Notes: generated from the letters alone by a model not told the origin. Shown: positions 8,412 through 18,003, counted from the stretch's first letter. The stretch: DNA of 64,000 bases from Paenacidovorax monticola (GCF_014489595.1 NZ_CP060790.1:2604001-2668000); one strand, 5' to 3'. Numbers and translations: made by a program.

Positions 8412-9180
8412 GGACACGATCCGCCTGTCCAAGCGCGTGGCGGAGCAGCTGCCCTGCTCGCGCCGCGAGGCCGAGCTGTACATCGAGGGCGGCTGGGTGC
8501 GCGTGGACGGCCAGACCGTCGAGGCCCCCGGAGCGCGCGTGGCGCCGCACCAGCAGGTGGCGCTGGCGCCCGGCGCGCGCGCCGAGGAGATCCCGCCCAT
8601 CACGCTGATCCTGCACAAGCCCGCGGGCTACGAGGCGGGCCTGGGCGGCATGGCCGGCGGCATGGGCGACCCGCGCACCAGCCGCAGCCAGGGCGCGCCA
8701 GAGGCGCTCACGCTCGTGCATCCCGAATCGCTGCGGACCGAGGGCGGCCCGCCCCCGCGCGTGCTGCAGCGGCACTTTCGCCAGCTCGAATGCTTCACGC
8801 CGCTGCCCACCGAGGCCAGCGGCCTGGTGGTCTACACCCAGGACCGGCGCGTGGCGCGCAAGCTCAGCGAAGACATCGAGACGCTGGAGCAGGAATGCAT
8901 CGCCCAGGTCACGGGCGAGATCGCCGCAGGCGGGCTGCAGAAGCTCTGCCACGGCCTGAGCTTCAATGGCCGCCCCCTGCCCCCCATCAAAGTGAGCTGG
9001 CAGAGCGAGCGGCACCTGCGCTTCGCGCTCAAGGGCATCCGCCCTGGCCAGGTGGCTTCGATGTGCGAGGCCGTGGGCCTCACCGTCACGGCGCTCAAGC
9101 GCATCCGCATCGGGCGGCTGCCGCTGGCCAAGCTGCCCGAGGGGCAGTGGCGCTACCTGATGCCGTGGGAGCGTTTCTAG
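8404..9180 (+). CDS. RsuA/RluF-family pseudouridine-synthase-like protein lacking the catalytic Asp
   Basis: 258 residues. An N-terminal S4 RNA-binding domain (RLSKRVAEQLPCSRREAELY) is followed by ILHKPAGYEAG and the RluF-like C-terminus (LTVTALKRIRIGRLPLAKLP, EGQWRYLMPWERF). In active family members the catalytic motif is GRLDxxTxGL. Here the aligned segment is TPLPTEASGL (residues 132-141), so the invariant Asp is replaced by Pro135. A Gly/Met-rich insert lies at about residues 80-95. Either the protein modifies RNA without the known nucleophile or, more likely, it only binds RNA. It overlaps the Nudix-MBL gene by 8 bp, so the two are translationally coupled. Confidence 0.82.
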   Translation: MSEDTIRLSKRVAEQLPCSRREAELYIEGGWVRVDGQTVEAPGARVAPHQQVALAPGARAEEIPPITLILHKPAGYEAGLGGMAGGMGDPRTSRSQGAPEALTLVHPESLRTEGGPPPRVLQRHFRQLECFTPLPTEASGLVVYTQDRRVARKLSEDIETLEQECIAQVTGEIAAGGLQKLCHGLSFNGRPLPPIKVSWQSERHLRFALKGIRPGQVASMCEAVGLTVTALKRIRIGRLPLAKLPEGQWRYLMPWERF

Positions 9181-9285
9181 CGGCCCCCATGCACCCAAAA
9201 TCATAGCTGGAGACGCCCCGCCGAAGAGCGCTTCCGGCCCTCCGGCAGCGCTGCTACACTGCGCGGCACACAGGAGGGAGAGAGC

Positions 9286-10530
9286 ATGTACCAGCCCGAG
9301 GCAGGAGGGGCCGCCGCGCCCGCGTTCGTCCAGTCTTCGTCCCACATCGAGGCGCATCCGCTGCGCTTCACCGGCAGCGGTGCCGAGTATTTCCGCGTGT
9401 GGATCGTCAACGTGCTGCTCGGCATCGTCACGCTGGGCTTCTACACGCCCTGGGCGCGCCGGCGCACGGCGCAGTACTTCTACAGCCACACGCAGGTGGC
9501 GGACAGCCCCCTGGAGTTCACCGCGCCGCAGGGCAAGATGGTCAAGGGCTTCGTGCTGCTGGTGCTGCTCACCCTGGCCTACCAGCTGGCCGTGAACACG
9601 GGCCAGGACACGGCCGTGTCGCTGTTCCTGCTGGGCGGCGCGCTGCTGGCCCCGCTGATCTGGGGCAGCGCCATGCGCTTTCGCCTGGGCGCCACGCGCT
9701 GGCGCGGCCTGCGCCTGCAGTTCACCGCGGGCTGGGGCGAGGTGTACAAGGCCAGTTGGCCCGTGTTCGCCCTCGCGCTGGTGTGGATCGCGGTCGTGTT
9801 CGGCCTCCAGGCCCTGGCGCCCGAGACCGTGCTGAACGAAAGCACCGGCCGCAAGATGCCCCAGGTCACGGCACCCATGTGGGGGCTGATCGGCCTGGGC
9901 CTCGTGCTGTCGGTGCTGTGCATCATCCGCCTGGAGTACAACTACAAGAGCCTGCTCGTGCTGCGCGGCCAGGTGGGCGCCGAGCCCGGGCGCTGGAAGC
10001 CCGTCTACCTGGACTTCGTCAAGGTCTGGCTGGCCACCGTGGGGTTCTTCGTGGCGTGCGTGGCCGTGATCGGCGCGCTGCTCGCGGTGGTGATCGGCGG
10101 CTCGTTCGCGCTCATCGCACGCCAAACCAGCCAGCTCGGCCTGTGGCTGTTCGTGTTCATCATCGTGGGCTTCATCGCGGGCGTGCTGCTGCTGTTCCTG
10201 GTCTCCGCGCCCGCGCGCGCCTACCGCGAGGCCCGCATGTTCCACCTCATGTGGAACAACATCGGCGTGAGCCAGATCGCGCGCTTCAAGTGCAAGCTGC
10301 GCACCCGCAGCTACGTGCTGCTGCGCCTCAAGAACCTGCTCTTCACGGTGCTCACGCTGGGCTTCTACCGCCCCTTCGCGCGGGTGAGCGAATACCGCAT
10401 GAAGGTCGATTCCGTCACGCTGCACATCAAGGGCGGCGTGGACCAGGTGGCCGGCCAGTTGGTGCGCCAGCAGCAGACCGGCCTCGGCGATGCGCTGGCC
10501 GATGCGGCCGGGCTGGACCTCATCGGCTGA
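9286..10530 (+). CDS. DUF898 (YjgN-like) multi-pass membrane protein
   Basis: 414 residues with about eight hydrophobic segments. It contains the family hallmark twice in related form: YFRVWIVNVLLGIVTLGFYTP with WARRRTAQYFYSHT near the N-terminus, and LRLKNLLFTVLTLGFYRPFA with RVSEYRMKVDSVTLHIKG near the C-terminus. That pattern suggests an internal duplication typical of DUF898/YjgN inner-membrane proteins. A strong AGGAGGG lies upstream of the ATG. An M48 metalloprotease gene starts 13 bp after its stop; this pairing recurs in many proteobacteria and suggests a joint envelope role. The biochemical function of DUF898 is unknown. Confidence 0.88.
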   Translation: MYQPEAGGAAAPAFVQSSSHIEAHPLRFTGSGAEYFRVWIVNVLLGIVTLGFYTPWARRRTAQYFYSHTQVADSPLEFTAPQGKMVKGFVLLVLLTLAYQLAVNTGQDTAVSLFLLGGALLAPLIWGSAMRFRLGATRWRGLRLQFTAGWGEVYKASWPVFALALVWIAVVFGLQALAPETVLNESTGRKMPQVTAPMWGLIGLGLVLSVLCIIRLEYNYKSLLVLRGQVGAEPGRWKPVYLDFVKVWLATVGFFVACVAVIGALLAVVIGGSFALIARQTSQLGLWLFVFIIVGFIAGVLLLFLVSAPARAYREARMFHLMWNNIGVSQIARFKCKLRTRSYVLLRLKNLLFTVLTLGFYRPFARVSEYRMKVDSVTLHIKGGVDQVAGQLVRQQQTGLGDALADAAGLDLIG

Positions 10531-10543
10531 GCCCGCGCGCCCC

Positions 10544-11707
10544 ATGCACGCCGCCCCATCGTCCGCGCCGCTGGTGCCCGCCCGCTGGTTCGACGGGCTC
10601 AGCAGCAAGGCACGGCCCGTGCTCGTGGGCCTGCAGCCCGGCCCCAAAGGGCCTTCGCTGGTGCTGCACCCGCTGGCGCAGCCGGGCGCGCAGGCCCTCA
10701 CGCTCGAGCACGCGCACGTGGGCTGGCCCGAGGCCTGGAATGCACGACGCCCCCAGGCCCGTGTGACGGTGGACCTGCGCAGCCACGGCAGCCTGGAGAT
10801 CGACGCCGTGGCCGACTGGCACGCGGCCCTCTCGGCCGCAGGCGGGCGCCCGGGCCTGGCCCAGCGCATGCAGACGCGCTGGAGCGTGCTGCTGGGCGTG
10901 CTCGCCATTTCGGTCGTGGGGCTGGCGCTGTTCTACCGCTACGGCACGCCCTGGGCGGCAACCCAGCTCACACGCCACGTGCCCCTCGCCTGGGAAACCG
11001 CCATGGCCGACAACGCGCTGCGGCAGATGGATGCAGACCTGCTCAAGCCCAGCAAGCTCCCGCCCGAGCGCCAGGCCGCGCTGCGCGCGCGCTTCGATGC
11101 GCTGGCCCACCAGGTGCCGCCCGCGCTGCAGCGCTACCCCGGCTATGCGCCGGCGCTCACGCTGGCGTTCCGCTCGGGCATGGGCGCCAACGCGTTCGCG
11201 CTGCCGGGCGGCGCCATCGTGATGACCGACGATCTCGTCAAGGCGGCGGCCGAGGAGAAGCTCAGCGACGACGCGCTCGTCGGCGTGCTGGCGCATGAGA
11301 TCGGCCATGTGGTGCACCGCCACACCACACGCATGGTGGTGGAACAGGGCGTGCTCAACATCGGTCTGGGGCTGGCGCTGGGGGACGTGTCGAGCGTCAT
11401 ATCGACCGGCGGGTCGCTGCTCACGGGCCTGGCCTACCGGCGCAACCACGAGCGCGAGGCCGACTGCTTCGCCATCGCGCTCATGGCCCAGGCCCAGTTG
11501 CCCACCCGCCCCATGGCCGACCTGCTGCTCGCGATCGCCCACGACACCCACGACGAGGAACCAGCCCAGGCCAAGCCCCCTCGGCAGGGAGCCAGCACCC
11601 CGCGCGTGCCGGGACCGATCTGGTCCCTGCTCAGCAGCCACCCCGACACCGAGGCGCGCGCCACCGAACTGCGCGCGGGCCACGCGCCGCACTGCCCGCG
11701 CCCGTGA
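10544..11707 (+). CDS. M48 family membrane metalloprotease
   Basis: 387 residues. One membrane helix lies at about 113-131 (WSVLLGVLAISVVGLALFY). The zinc-protease motif HEIGH is at 251-255 (LAHEIGHVVHRH) and the third-ligand region (YRRNHEREADCFAIALM) follows about 60 residues later. NAFALPGGAIVMTDDLV is the conserved substrate-edge strand of M48 proteases such as BepA/YcaL. The N-terminal 100 residues are a variable cytoplasmic-type domain, so the active site should face the periplasm. The start at 10544 directly follows the DUF898 gene and the two are probably co-transcribed. Confidence 0.88.
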   Translation: MHAAPSSAPLVPARWFDGLSSKARPVLVGLQPGPKGPSLVLHPLAQPGAQALTLEHAHVGWPEAWNARRPQARVTVDLRSHGSLEIDAVADWHAALSAAGGRPGLAQRMQTRWSVLLGVLAISVVGLALFYRYGTPWAATQLTRHVPLAWETAMADNALRQMDADLLKPSKLPPERQAALRARFDALAHQVPPALQRYPGYAPALTLAFRSGMGANAFALPGGAIVMTDDLVKAAAEEKLSDDALVGVLAHEIGHVVHRHTTRMVVEQGVLNIGLGLALGDVSSVISTGGSLLTGLAYRRNHEREADCFAIALMAQAQLPTRPMADLLLAIAHDTHDEEPAQAKPPRQGASTPRVPGPIWSLLSSHPDTEARATELRAGHAPHCPRP

Positions 11708-11708
11708 C

Positions 11709-11730
11709 GGGCATGGCACACGCCATGCCC
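11709..11730. terminator. hairpin between the M48 protease gene and rnpB
   Basis: GGGCATGGC-ACAC-GCCATGCCC is a perfect 9-bp stem with a 4-base loop. It starts 2 bp after the protease stop and lies 10 bp beyond the 3' end of convergent rnpB, so it may serve both transcripts. There is no long T-run on either side. Confidence 0.55.
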
Positions 11731-11740
11731 CGAAGAAAGT

Positions 11741-12078
11741 GTGAAGCGCGCCGATAAGCCGGATTCTGTGCACCCGGTTGCCCGGGCGTGACCGCCATTA
11801 CTCTGGGCCGGGGGTCGCCCACCCGGCTCGATGCTACCTACCCGCCAGCTCTGCGGAACCACATCAACGCTGGCCTACTTGGTATTGCTGCGCGTAGAGA
11901 TTGCCCGTTTCACCCCGGCTGGTCTACCTTGCGGTACTCCCGCCGGACTCGTCTCTGTTGCTCTGATCCTCACCTCACGGTGGGCAGCCGTTAGCTGCTA
12001 CGCTGTCCTGTGCAGTCCGGACGTTCCTCCAGTGCGGCCTTTCGGCACTTGCACCAGCGGCGGTCTGGCGTGCTTCAC
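11741..12078 (-). ncRNA. rnpB: RNase P RNA (M1 RNA)
   Basis: The minus strand reads as a bacterial type A RNase P RNA of about 338 nt, the catalytic RNA of RNase P that matures tRNA 5' ends. Conserved blocks in order are: the P1 5' strand beginning GTGAAGCACGCC at 12078; GAGGAACGTCCGGACTGCAC (CR-I region); GTGAAACGGGCAATCTC; GGCGGGTAGGTAGC-type CR-V context; and the 3' end CAGAATCCGGCTTATCGGCG closing with GCTTCAC. The two ends pair over about 12 bp with one mismatch to form P1, which sets the coordinates. A possible -10 (GACAAT, plus 12086-12091) lies 7 nt upstream. Reading frames overlapping this stretch are not coding. Confidence 0.95.
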
Positions 12079-12130
12079 GGCCGCCATTGTCCCACGGGAC
12101 GGCTGGCTGCAGGCCCGCAGGGCCTTTTCC

Positions 12131-12298
12131 TCAGTGCGCCAGGCTGCGGATGTTGTAGACCATCACGGCCAGCAGCCCGGCCACCCCGAGCAGCATCATC
12201 ACCGCAGGCAGCACACGCATGCGGCGCGCCGCGAAGCCCCCCAGGAGCAGCCCGCAGCACACCGAGACAGCGAGTATGTTGAAGTTCAGCAAGCTCAT
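12131..12298 (-). CDS. small membrane protein, 55 residues
   Basis: [20 protein letters not shown] begins a short protein with two hydrophobic segments (about residues 5-22 and 31-50) separated by a basic loop (FAARRMRV), so probably two membrane passes with the loop in the cytoplasm. AGGAGGAG just upstream of the ATG is a strong ribosome-binding site. It ends 52 bp before the rnpB 5' end on the same strand. I do not recognise the family. The good ribosome site and coherent hydrophobic pattern support it as a real gene. Confidence 0.6.
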   Translation of the reverse strand: MSLLNFNILAVSVCCGLLLGGFAARRMRVLPAVMMLLGVAGLLAVMVYNIRSLAH

Positions 12299-12530
12299 GA
12301 TCGACTCCTCCTGCGGTCTTGCGGCACGGGCACCGGCCTGTGGTCCATTCTCCCGCGCCAGAGGGCGCCCGTGGGCGCACACACGCCCATCGCTTGACAT
12401 GCATCAATTCAGGCCAGTGCCCTGCTCCAGGGCCGGTTCATCCCTCCTGGGCATATCGTTATGGCGATGGGTGGGAACGGCTGCGCCACAATCAACGTTT
12501 CTCTTTCTCCCACCACAGACTGGAGCCCGC

Positions 12531-13448
12531 ATGAAGTTCGACAACATCCTGCAATCCATCGGCAACACCCCCCACATCCGCATCAACCGCCTGTTCGGCG
12601 CGGGCGCCAATGTATGGGTCAAGTCCGAACGCAGCAACCCCGGCGGCTCGATCAAGGACCGCATCGCCCTGTCCATGGTGGAAGACGCCGAGCGCACCGG
12701 CGCGCTCCAGCCCGGCGGCACCATCATCGAGCCCACCTCGGGCAACACCGGCATCGGCCTGGCGCTGGTGGCGGCCGTCAAGGGCTACAAGCTCATCCTG
12801 GTGATGCCCGACAGCATGAGCATCGAGCGCCGCCGCCTGATGCTGGCCTACGGCGCGCAGTTCGACCTGACCCCGCGCGAGAAGGGCATGAAGGGCGCCA
12901 TCGCGCGCGCCGAGGAGTTGCGCCAGCAGACGCCCGGCGCGTGGATTCCGCAGCAGTTCGAGAACCCCGCCAACATCGACGTGCATGTGCGCACCACGGC
13001 GCAGGAGATCCTGGCCGACTTTCCCGAAGGCTTCGACGTGCTCATCACGGGCGTGGGCACGGGCGGACACCTCACGGGCGTGTCGCGCGTGCTCAAGGCC
13101 CGGTTCCCGCAGCTCAAGGTGTTCGCCGTGGAGCCCACGGCCTCGCCCGTGATCTCGGGCGGCCAGCCCGCGCCGCACCCCATCCAGGGCATCGGCGCCG
13201 GCTTCATCCCGAAGAACCTCGACACCAGCCTGCTCGACGGCGTGATCCAGGTCGATGCCGAGCCCGCGCGCGAGTACGCGCGCCGCGCCGCGCGCGAAGA
13301 GGGCCTGCTCGTGGGCATCTCCTCGGGTGCCACGCTGGCTGCCATCGCGCAGAAGCTGCCCGAGCTGCCCGCGGGCGCGCGCATCCTGGGCTTCAACTAC
13401 GACACGGGCGAGCGCTACCTGTCGGTCGAAGGCTTCCTGCCCGCCTGA
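12531..13448 (+). CDS. cysK: cysteine synthase A (O-acetylserine sulfhydrylase)
   Basis: 305 residues. The PLP lysine is K42 in [10 protein letters not shown]. The substrate loop PTSGNTG is at 68-74, the PLP-phosphate glycine loop is [10 protein letters not shown], and SSGA occurs near the C-terminus. [14 protein letters not shown] is the CysK-type segment that binds the CysE C-terminus, which favours CysK over CysM. The enzyme makes cysteine from O-acetylserine and sulfide in the cytoplasm. The 230 bp before it holds a TTGACA at 12394-12399 but no clear -10. It has no operon partner and is convergent with an AraC gene 23 bp downstream. Confidence 0.93.
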   Translation: MKFDNILQSIGNTPHIRINRLFGAGANVWVKSERSNPGGSIKDRIALSMVEDAERTGALQPGGTIIEPTSGNTGIGLALVAAVKGYKLILVMPDSMSIERRRLMLAYGAQFDLTPREKGMKGAIARAEELRQQTPGAWIPQQFENPANIDVHVRTTAQEILADFPEGFDVLITGVGTGGHLTGVSRVLKARFPQLKVFAVEPTASPVISGGQPAPHPIQGIGAGFIPKNLDTSLLDGVIQVDAEPAREYARRAAREEGLLVGISSGATLAAIAQKLPELPAGARILGFNYDTGERYLSVEGFLPA

Positions 13449-13471
13449 GGCCCTGCGCCGGGGGGCACCGC

Positions 13472-14262
13472 TCAGGCGGCAAGCCCGCAGAATTCGCGCC
13501 GGTACTGCTCCGGCGTGGTTCCGGCCTGGCGCTGGAACATGGCGATGAAGGCCGAGGCCGTGCTGTAGCCCAGGTCGAACGCGATCTCCTGCACCGTGCG
13601 CCCGGCCTCCAGCGCGTCGATCGCGCGCAGCAGGCGCAGGCGCTGGCGCCATTCGCCCAGAGACATGCCCAGTTCACGCAGGCAATGGCGCGCCAGCGTG
13701 CGCTCGGTGGTGTGCACGGTCGCGGCCCACTCGGCCAGCGAACGGTGATCGCCCGGATTCGCCTGCAGCGCATCCAGCACGGCCGAGAGCAGCGCCGACT
13801 CGGCCCCGGCAGGTAGTTCGGCTCGACCCTGCAGCGCGCGAGCTGGTCCACCACCACCTGCGCCAGCCGCAGGTCGGCCGCCTCGGAGGGAATGTGGACG
13901 CCGCGCTCCGCGAAGTCCGCCAGAATGCTCTTCACGACCGGCCCGATGGCCAGCATGCAGGCGCGGGCAGGCAGCTCCTCGCACAGCGCGGGCGCCACGT
14001 AGATGGAACGGTAGACCACGGCATGGCGCAGGTGGCAGCCATGCACCACGTTCGGCGGCACCCAGATGGCGTACTGCGGCGGCGAGAGCATCTGGCGCCC
14101 CTCCACATCCATCTGCAGCGTGCCGTGGGACGCATAGTTGAGATGCCCCCAGCTGTGCGCGTGGGGATCGGCATGCATGCCGGCACCGAATTCGTCGTAG
14201 CGGAAGTAGAAAGACCCTGGCACGTCCTCGACGTTCAGGATGGGCAGCGGCTGGGAGTGCAT
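13472..14262 (-). CDS. AraC family regulator with cupin sensor domain (one apparent frameshift)
   Basis: The N-terminal half (MHSQPLPILNVEDVPGSFYF, HADPHAHSWGHLNYASHG, YAIWVPPNVVHGC) is a cupin-type sensor. The C-terminal half has two AraC helix-turn-helices (SLAEWAATVHTTERTLARHC and IAFDLGYSTASAFIAMFQRQ). The halves are in different frames. Adding one base to the CCCC at 13804-13807 (GGGG on the coding strand) joins VEPNYLPG to AESALLSAVLDALQ without loss, giving about 263 residues. It is divergent from an EamA-type exporter starting 84 bp away, the usual pairing of a regulator with its efflux target. The break is probably a sequence error. Confidence 0.82.
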
Positions 14263-14346
14263 GGCAAGTCTGAATCGTCCGAAACCAAGGACGGAATGTC
14301 CGACATCAGCTATCTATCACGTTGAAGACACGCCGATGATACGCCC

Positions 14347-15276
14347 ATGCCCTCCTCCCATCCCCATGGCGCGGCCACGCCTGCGCACCACTACGCTTTT
14401 CCCCTGTTCGCCGTGCTCATCTGGTCGGGCAACACGGTCGTGAGCAAGATGGCTGCAGGCGCTATCGGCCCGGCCGAGATCGGCTTCTACCGCTGGCTGC
14501 TCGCAGCCCTCCTGCTCACGCCGCTCGCGCTGCGGCCCGCGCTGCGCAATGGCCCCGCCATCCGTGCGCAGGCGGGGCGCATCGTGGTGCTCGGGCTGCT
14601 GGGCATGGTGGTGTACCAGAGCCTTGCGTACTACGCGGCCTACCTGACCTCGGCCACGCACATGGGCATCATCGGCTCGCTCACGCCCATGATGGTGCTG
14701 GCCCTGTCGATCCCCCTGCTGGGCCAGCCGCTCACGGCGGGCGCGGTCGCAGGCTCGGTGCTGTCGATCGCGGGCGTGGTGCTCGTGGTGACGGGCGGAC
14801 ACCCCGGCAGCCTGCTCGCGGGCGGCGTGGGCGCCGGCGACGGGCTCATGCTGCTGGCCATGTTCGCCTACGCGGTGTACGCCGTGCTGCTCAAGCGCTG
14901 GGGCATGCAGGGCGTGCCGCCGCTGCAGCTCATGTACCTGCAGGTGCTCGTGGCCACGGTGGCGCTGCTGCCGCTGTACCTGTTGTCGGCACGCACGGGG
15001 CTCACCCGCACCAATCTGCCCATGGTGCTGTATGCGGGCGTGTTCGCCTCGGTGTTCGCGCCCTGGTGCTGGATGCGCGCCGTCACGCACCTGGGGCCGG
15101 GGCGCTCCAGCATGTGCTTCAACCTGATTCCGCTGCTCACGGCGCTCATCGCAGCGGCGCTGCTGGGCGAGCATCTGGCCATTTACCACCTCTTCGGAGG
15201 GCTGCTCACGGTAGGCGGCGTGATGCTCGGCGAGCTCTGGAAAACGCCGCTGCCGGCCCAGCCCGCCCGAGCCTGA
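14347..15276 (+). CDS. EamA/DMT family transporter
   Basis: 309 residues, about ten hydrophobic helices in two EamA repeats. The first includes FAVLIWSGNTVVSKMAAGAI and IGFYRWLLAALLLTPLAL; the second includes AYAVYAVLLKRWG and APWCWMRAVTHLGPGRSSM with FNLIPLLTALIAAALLGE. DMT proteins export or exchange metabolites such as amino acids across the inner membrane. The divergent cupin-AraC gene is the likely regulator. The substrate cannot be predicted from sequence alone. Confidence 0.88.
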   Translation: MPSSHPHGAATPAHHYAFPLFAVLIWSGNTVVSKMAAGAIGPAEIGFYRWLLAALLLTPLALRPALRNGPAIRAQAGRIVVLGLLGMVVYQSLAYYAAYLTSATHMGIIGSLTPMMVLALSIPLLGQPLTAGAVAGSVLSIAGVVLVVTGGHPGSLLAGGVGAGDGLMLLAMFAYAVYAVLLKRWGMQGVPPLQLMYLQVLVATVALLPLYLLSARTGLTRTNLPMVLYAGVFASVFAPWCWMRAVTHLGPGRSSMCFNLIPLLTALIAAALLGEHLAIYHLFGGLLTVGGVMLGELWKTPLPAQPARA

Positions 15277-15348
15277 GCGCCAGCACGGCTTTCGGCCCGC
15301 CGCGTATCATGTCGGCCCTGCTTGATAACCACAAGCCCGCGAGGCCCC

Positions 15349-17087
15349 ATGATCCGACTCTCCGAACTCAAGCTGCCGCTGGCCGCCCTGCCGACCGACG
15401 AAACGCAGCACCCCGATGGCGCGTTGCGCGCGCTCGCAGCCCGGCAACTGGGCATTGCCCCCACGGCCATCGCCGCGCTCCAGGTGCATAAGCGCAGCTT
15501 CGATGCGCGCAAGGCCGAGCTGCTGGCCGTCTACATCGTCGACATGGCCCTGGCCGACCCGGCCGGCGAAGGCGCCCTGCTCGCGCGCCATGCCGGCCAC
15601 CCCATATCCAGCCCACGCCCGACATGGCCTGGCGCCCGGTGGGCCAGGCTCCGGCCACGCTCGCCGAGCGCCCCGTGGTCGTGGGCTTCGGGCCCTGCGG
15701 CATCTTCGCGGCACTGGTGCTGGCACAGATGGGCTTCAAGCCCATCGTGCTCGAGCGCGGCAAGACCGTGCGCGAGCGCACCAAGGACACATGGGGCCTG
15801 TGGCGCAAGCGGGTGCTCACCCCCGAATCGAACGTGCAGTTCGGCGAAGGCGGCGCGGGCACCTTTTCGGACGGCAAGCTCTACAGCCAGATCAAGGACC
15901 CGCGCCATCTGGGCCGCAAGGTCATGGAGGAATTCGTGCAGGCCGGCGCGCCGCCCGAAATCCTCTATGCCGCGCACCCCCACATCGGCACGTTCAAGCT
16001 CGTGAAGGTGGTGGAGACACTGCGCGAGCAGATCATCGCGCTGGGCGGCGAGGTGCGTTTCTCGCAGCGCGTGACCGACGTGCTCGTCGAGGACGGCCCG
16101 CAGGGCCGCCGCCTGCGCGGGCTCGTGGTGCTGGACCAGACCACGGGCCAGACCCGGGAGCTGACCACCTCGCACGCGGTGCTGGCCCTGGGCCACAGCT
16201 CGCGCGACACCTTCGCGATGCTCTACGAGCGCGGCGTGCAGATGGAGGCCAAGCCCTTCTCGGTGGGCTTCCGCATCGAACACCCGCAGAGCGTGATCGA
16301 CCGTGCGCGCTGGGGCAAGCATGCGGGGCACCCGCTGCTGGGCGCGGCGGACTACAAGCTCGTGCACCACGCCGCCAATGGCCGCGCCGTGTACAGCTTC
16401 TGCATGTGCCCGGGCGGCACGGTCGTGGCGGCCACGAGCGAGCCCGGGCGCGTGGTGACCAATGGCATGAGCCAGTACTCGCGCGCCGAGCGCAACGCCA
16501 ATGCGGGCATGGTGGTGGGCATCGACCCGACAGACTACCCGCGCGACCCGGCGGCCTTCGAGGCCACGCTGGGCGCCTCCCACGGCGTGGAGCGCCTGCG
16601 TGCCGGCGAACACCACCCGCTCGCGGGCGTGGTGCTGCAGCGCCAACTCGAATCGAACGCCTATGTGCTCGGCGGCAGCGACTACAGCGCGCCCGGCCAG
16701 CTCGTGGGCGATTTCCTCGCGGGCCGCGCCTCGCGCGAGTTCGGCGCGGTGCTGCCGTCCTACAAGCCCGGCGTGGCCCTGGGCGACCTGGCCCCGGCCC
16801 TGCCCGCCTACGCCATCGAGGCCATGCGCGAGGCCCTGCCCGCGTTCGGCCGCAAGATCCGGGGCTACGACATGCCCGACGCCGTGCTCACCGGCGTGGA
16901 GACGCGCACCTCGTCACCGCTGCGCATCGACCGCGGCGCGCATTTCCAGAGCCCCAACACGGCCGGCCTGTACCCGGCCGGCGAAGGCGCAGGCTATGCG
17001 GGCGGCATCCTGTCGGCGGGGGTGGACGGCATCAAGGTGGGCGAGGCCGTGGCGCGCCAGATCCTCGGGATCGGGACCGCAGCATGA
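15349..17087 (+). CDS. NAD(P)/FAD-dependent dehydrogenase, COG2509-type (one apparent frameshift)
   Basis: The product starts MIRLSELKLPLAALPTDET, followed by an uncharacterised N-terminal domain and a FAD-binding domain (VVVGFGPCGIFAALVLA). Further conserved segments are SNVQFGEGGAGTFSDGKLYS and the C-terminal YPAGEGAGYAGGILSAGVDG. This layout matches the large FAD-dependent dehydrogenases of COG2509, about 570-580 residues, whose substrates are unknown. The frame is broken at the CCCC at 15600-15603. One more C gives GHPHIQPTPDMAWRPV, a seamless join. The start at 15349 matches the conserved N-terminus. The stop overlaps the start of the next gene (ATGA), so the two are coupled. Confidence 0.85.
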
Positions 17088-17617
17088 GCGCGCCGGCACG
17101 CGCGCGCTTCGCCATGGCCGCGCTGGCCATGGCGGCGGTGGTGCTGGCCTCCAACATCCTGGTGCAGTTCGCCATCAACGACTGGCTCACCTGGGGCGCG
17201 CTCACCTATCCGGCGGCCTTTCTGGTCAGCGAACTCGTGAACCGCGCCCACGGACCTGGCCAGGCGCGCCGCGTGGCCGCCGTGGGCTTCGCCGTGGCCG
17301 TGGCGGTGTCGCTCGCGCTGGCACCCCTGCGCATCGCGCTGGCGTCGGGCGCGGCCTTCTTGCTCTCGCAGTGGCTGGATATCGGCGTGTTCGACCGCCT
17401 GCGCCATGGGCGCTGGTGGCGCGCGCCCCTCGTGGCCACGGTGCTCGCGGCCCTTCTGGACACGGCCGTGTTCTGGAGCATCGCCTTCGCGGGCGCCGAT
17501 GCGCCCTGGGTGACCTGGGCCATCGGCGACCTGGGCATCAAGCTCGCCGTGGGCGCCCTGTTGCTGCTGCCGTTCCGGCTGATGATGGGCCGCGCCCTGG
17601 CGGCCGCCACCGTTTAA
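17084..17617 (+). CDS. VUT family transporter (queuosine-precursor-transporter-like)
   Basis: 177 residues with about six membrane helices. TWGALTYPAAFLVSELVNRA is the VUT/YhhQ signature region, and ASGAAFLLSQWLDIGVFDRL and DLGIKLAVGALLLLPFRLMM follow. YhhQ proteins import 7-cyano-7-deazaguanine for tRNA queuosine synthesis. This one is short and lacks the usual long N-terminus, so the substrate is less certain. Its ATG overlaps the stop of the preceding FAD dehydrogenase by four bases. It is convergent with a lipoprotein gene 5 bp downstream. Confidence 0.8.
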   Translation: MSAPARARFAMAALAMAAVVLASNILVQFAINDWLTWGALTYPAAFLVSELVNRAHGPGQARRVAAVGFAVAVAVSLALAPLRIALASGAAFLLSQWLDIGVFDRLRHGRWWRAPLVATVLAALLDTAVFWSIAFAGADAPWVTWAIGDLGIKLAVGALLLLPFRLMMGRALAAATV

Positions 17618-17622
17618 GGCCC

Positions 17623-18003
17623 TTAGCGGGGGCCCCAGTGGCCGCCCTGCATGTGCCAATTGCCGCGCGGCCCCTGCGACCAGCGGTGGGGGTACCAGCC
17701 ATAGCCCGGGCGCGGCGGCGTGCCCCAATAGCCGGGGTTCCAATGGTAGCGTCCGCCACCCCAGCCCCAGTAGCCGCTGATCCAGACGGACACCGGAGAA
17801 GGCGCCACCGGCACGATCTCGGTCTGCACGGGCGGTGGCCCGTAGGGGGCGACCACCACGGTGCCGTTGTCCACGGGATAGGTTCCCACGGGCGCGACAA
17901 CGCAGCCGGCCAGCAGCAGGCCGCTCCCCAGCACGGCCACGGACAGTGCGGCGCGCCAGAGGCGGTGCCCCGGCGCGGCGTGGGGAAGTTTGGCGACAGA
18001 CAT
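17623..18003 (-). CDS. WXXGXW-repeat lipoprotein
   Basis: 126 residues. A lipoprotein signal with lipobox LLAG-Cys (VLGSGLLLAGCVVAPVG) is followed by a short linker rich in Val/Pro. The aromatic Gly-rich tail (VWISGYWGWGGGRYHWNPGY, WGTPPRPGYGWYPHRW) carries the WxxGxW-type repeats of small outer-membrane-associated lipoproteins common in Burkholderiales. Start chosen at the ATG at 18003 because it precedes the signal peptide. The role is unknown; the repeats suggest a small beta-rich surface or envelope protein. Confidence 0.8.
   Translation of the reverse strand: MSVAKLPHAAPGHRLWRAALSVAVLGSGLLLAGCVVAPVGTYPVDNGTVVVAPYGPPPVQTEIVPVAPSPVSVWISGYWGWGGGRYHWNPGYWGTPPRPGYGWYPHRWSQGPRGNWHMQGGHWGPR

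Noticed and set aside
8257..10908. Long minus-strand open frame of about 880 codons
   Set aside because: Antisense shadow of the pseudouridine-synthase-like and DUF898 genes; composition is His/Gln/Arg-rich and shows no domain.
11741..12078. Open frames crossing the rnpB region
   Set aside because: The stretch has conserved RNase P RNA blocks and a pairing P1 stem; the frames show no domain.
12299..12530. Possible riboswitch or CysB site before the cysteine synthase gene
   Set aside because: I could not find a convincing SAM/cysteine-type RNA fold or a clear promoter pair; only a TTGACA hexamer is visible.
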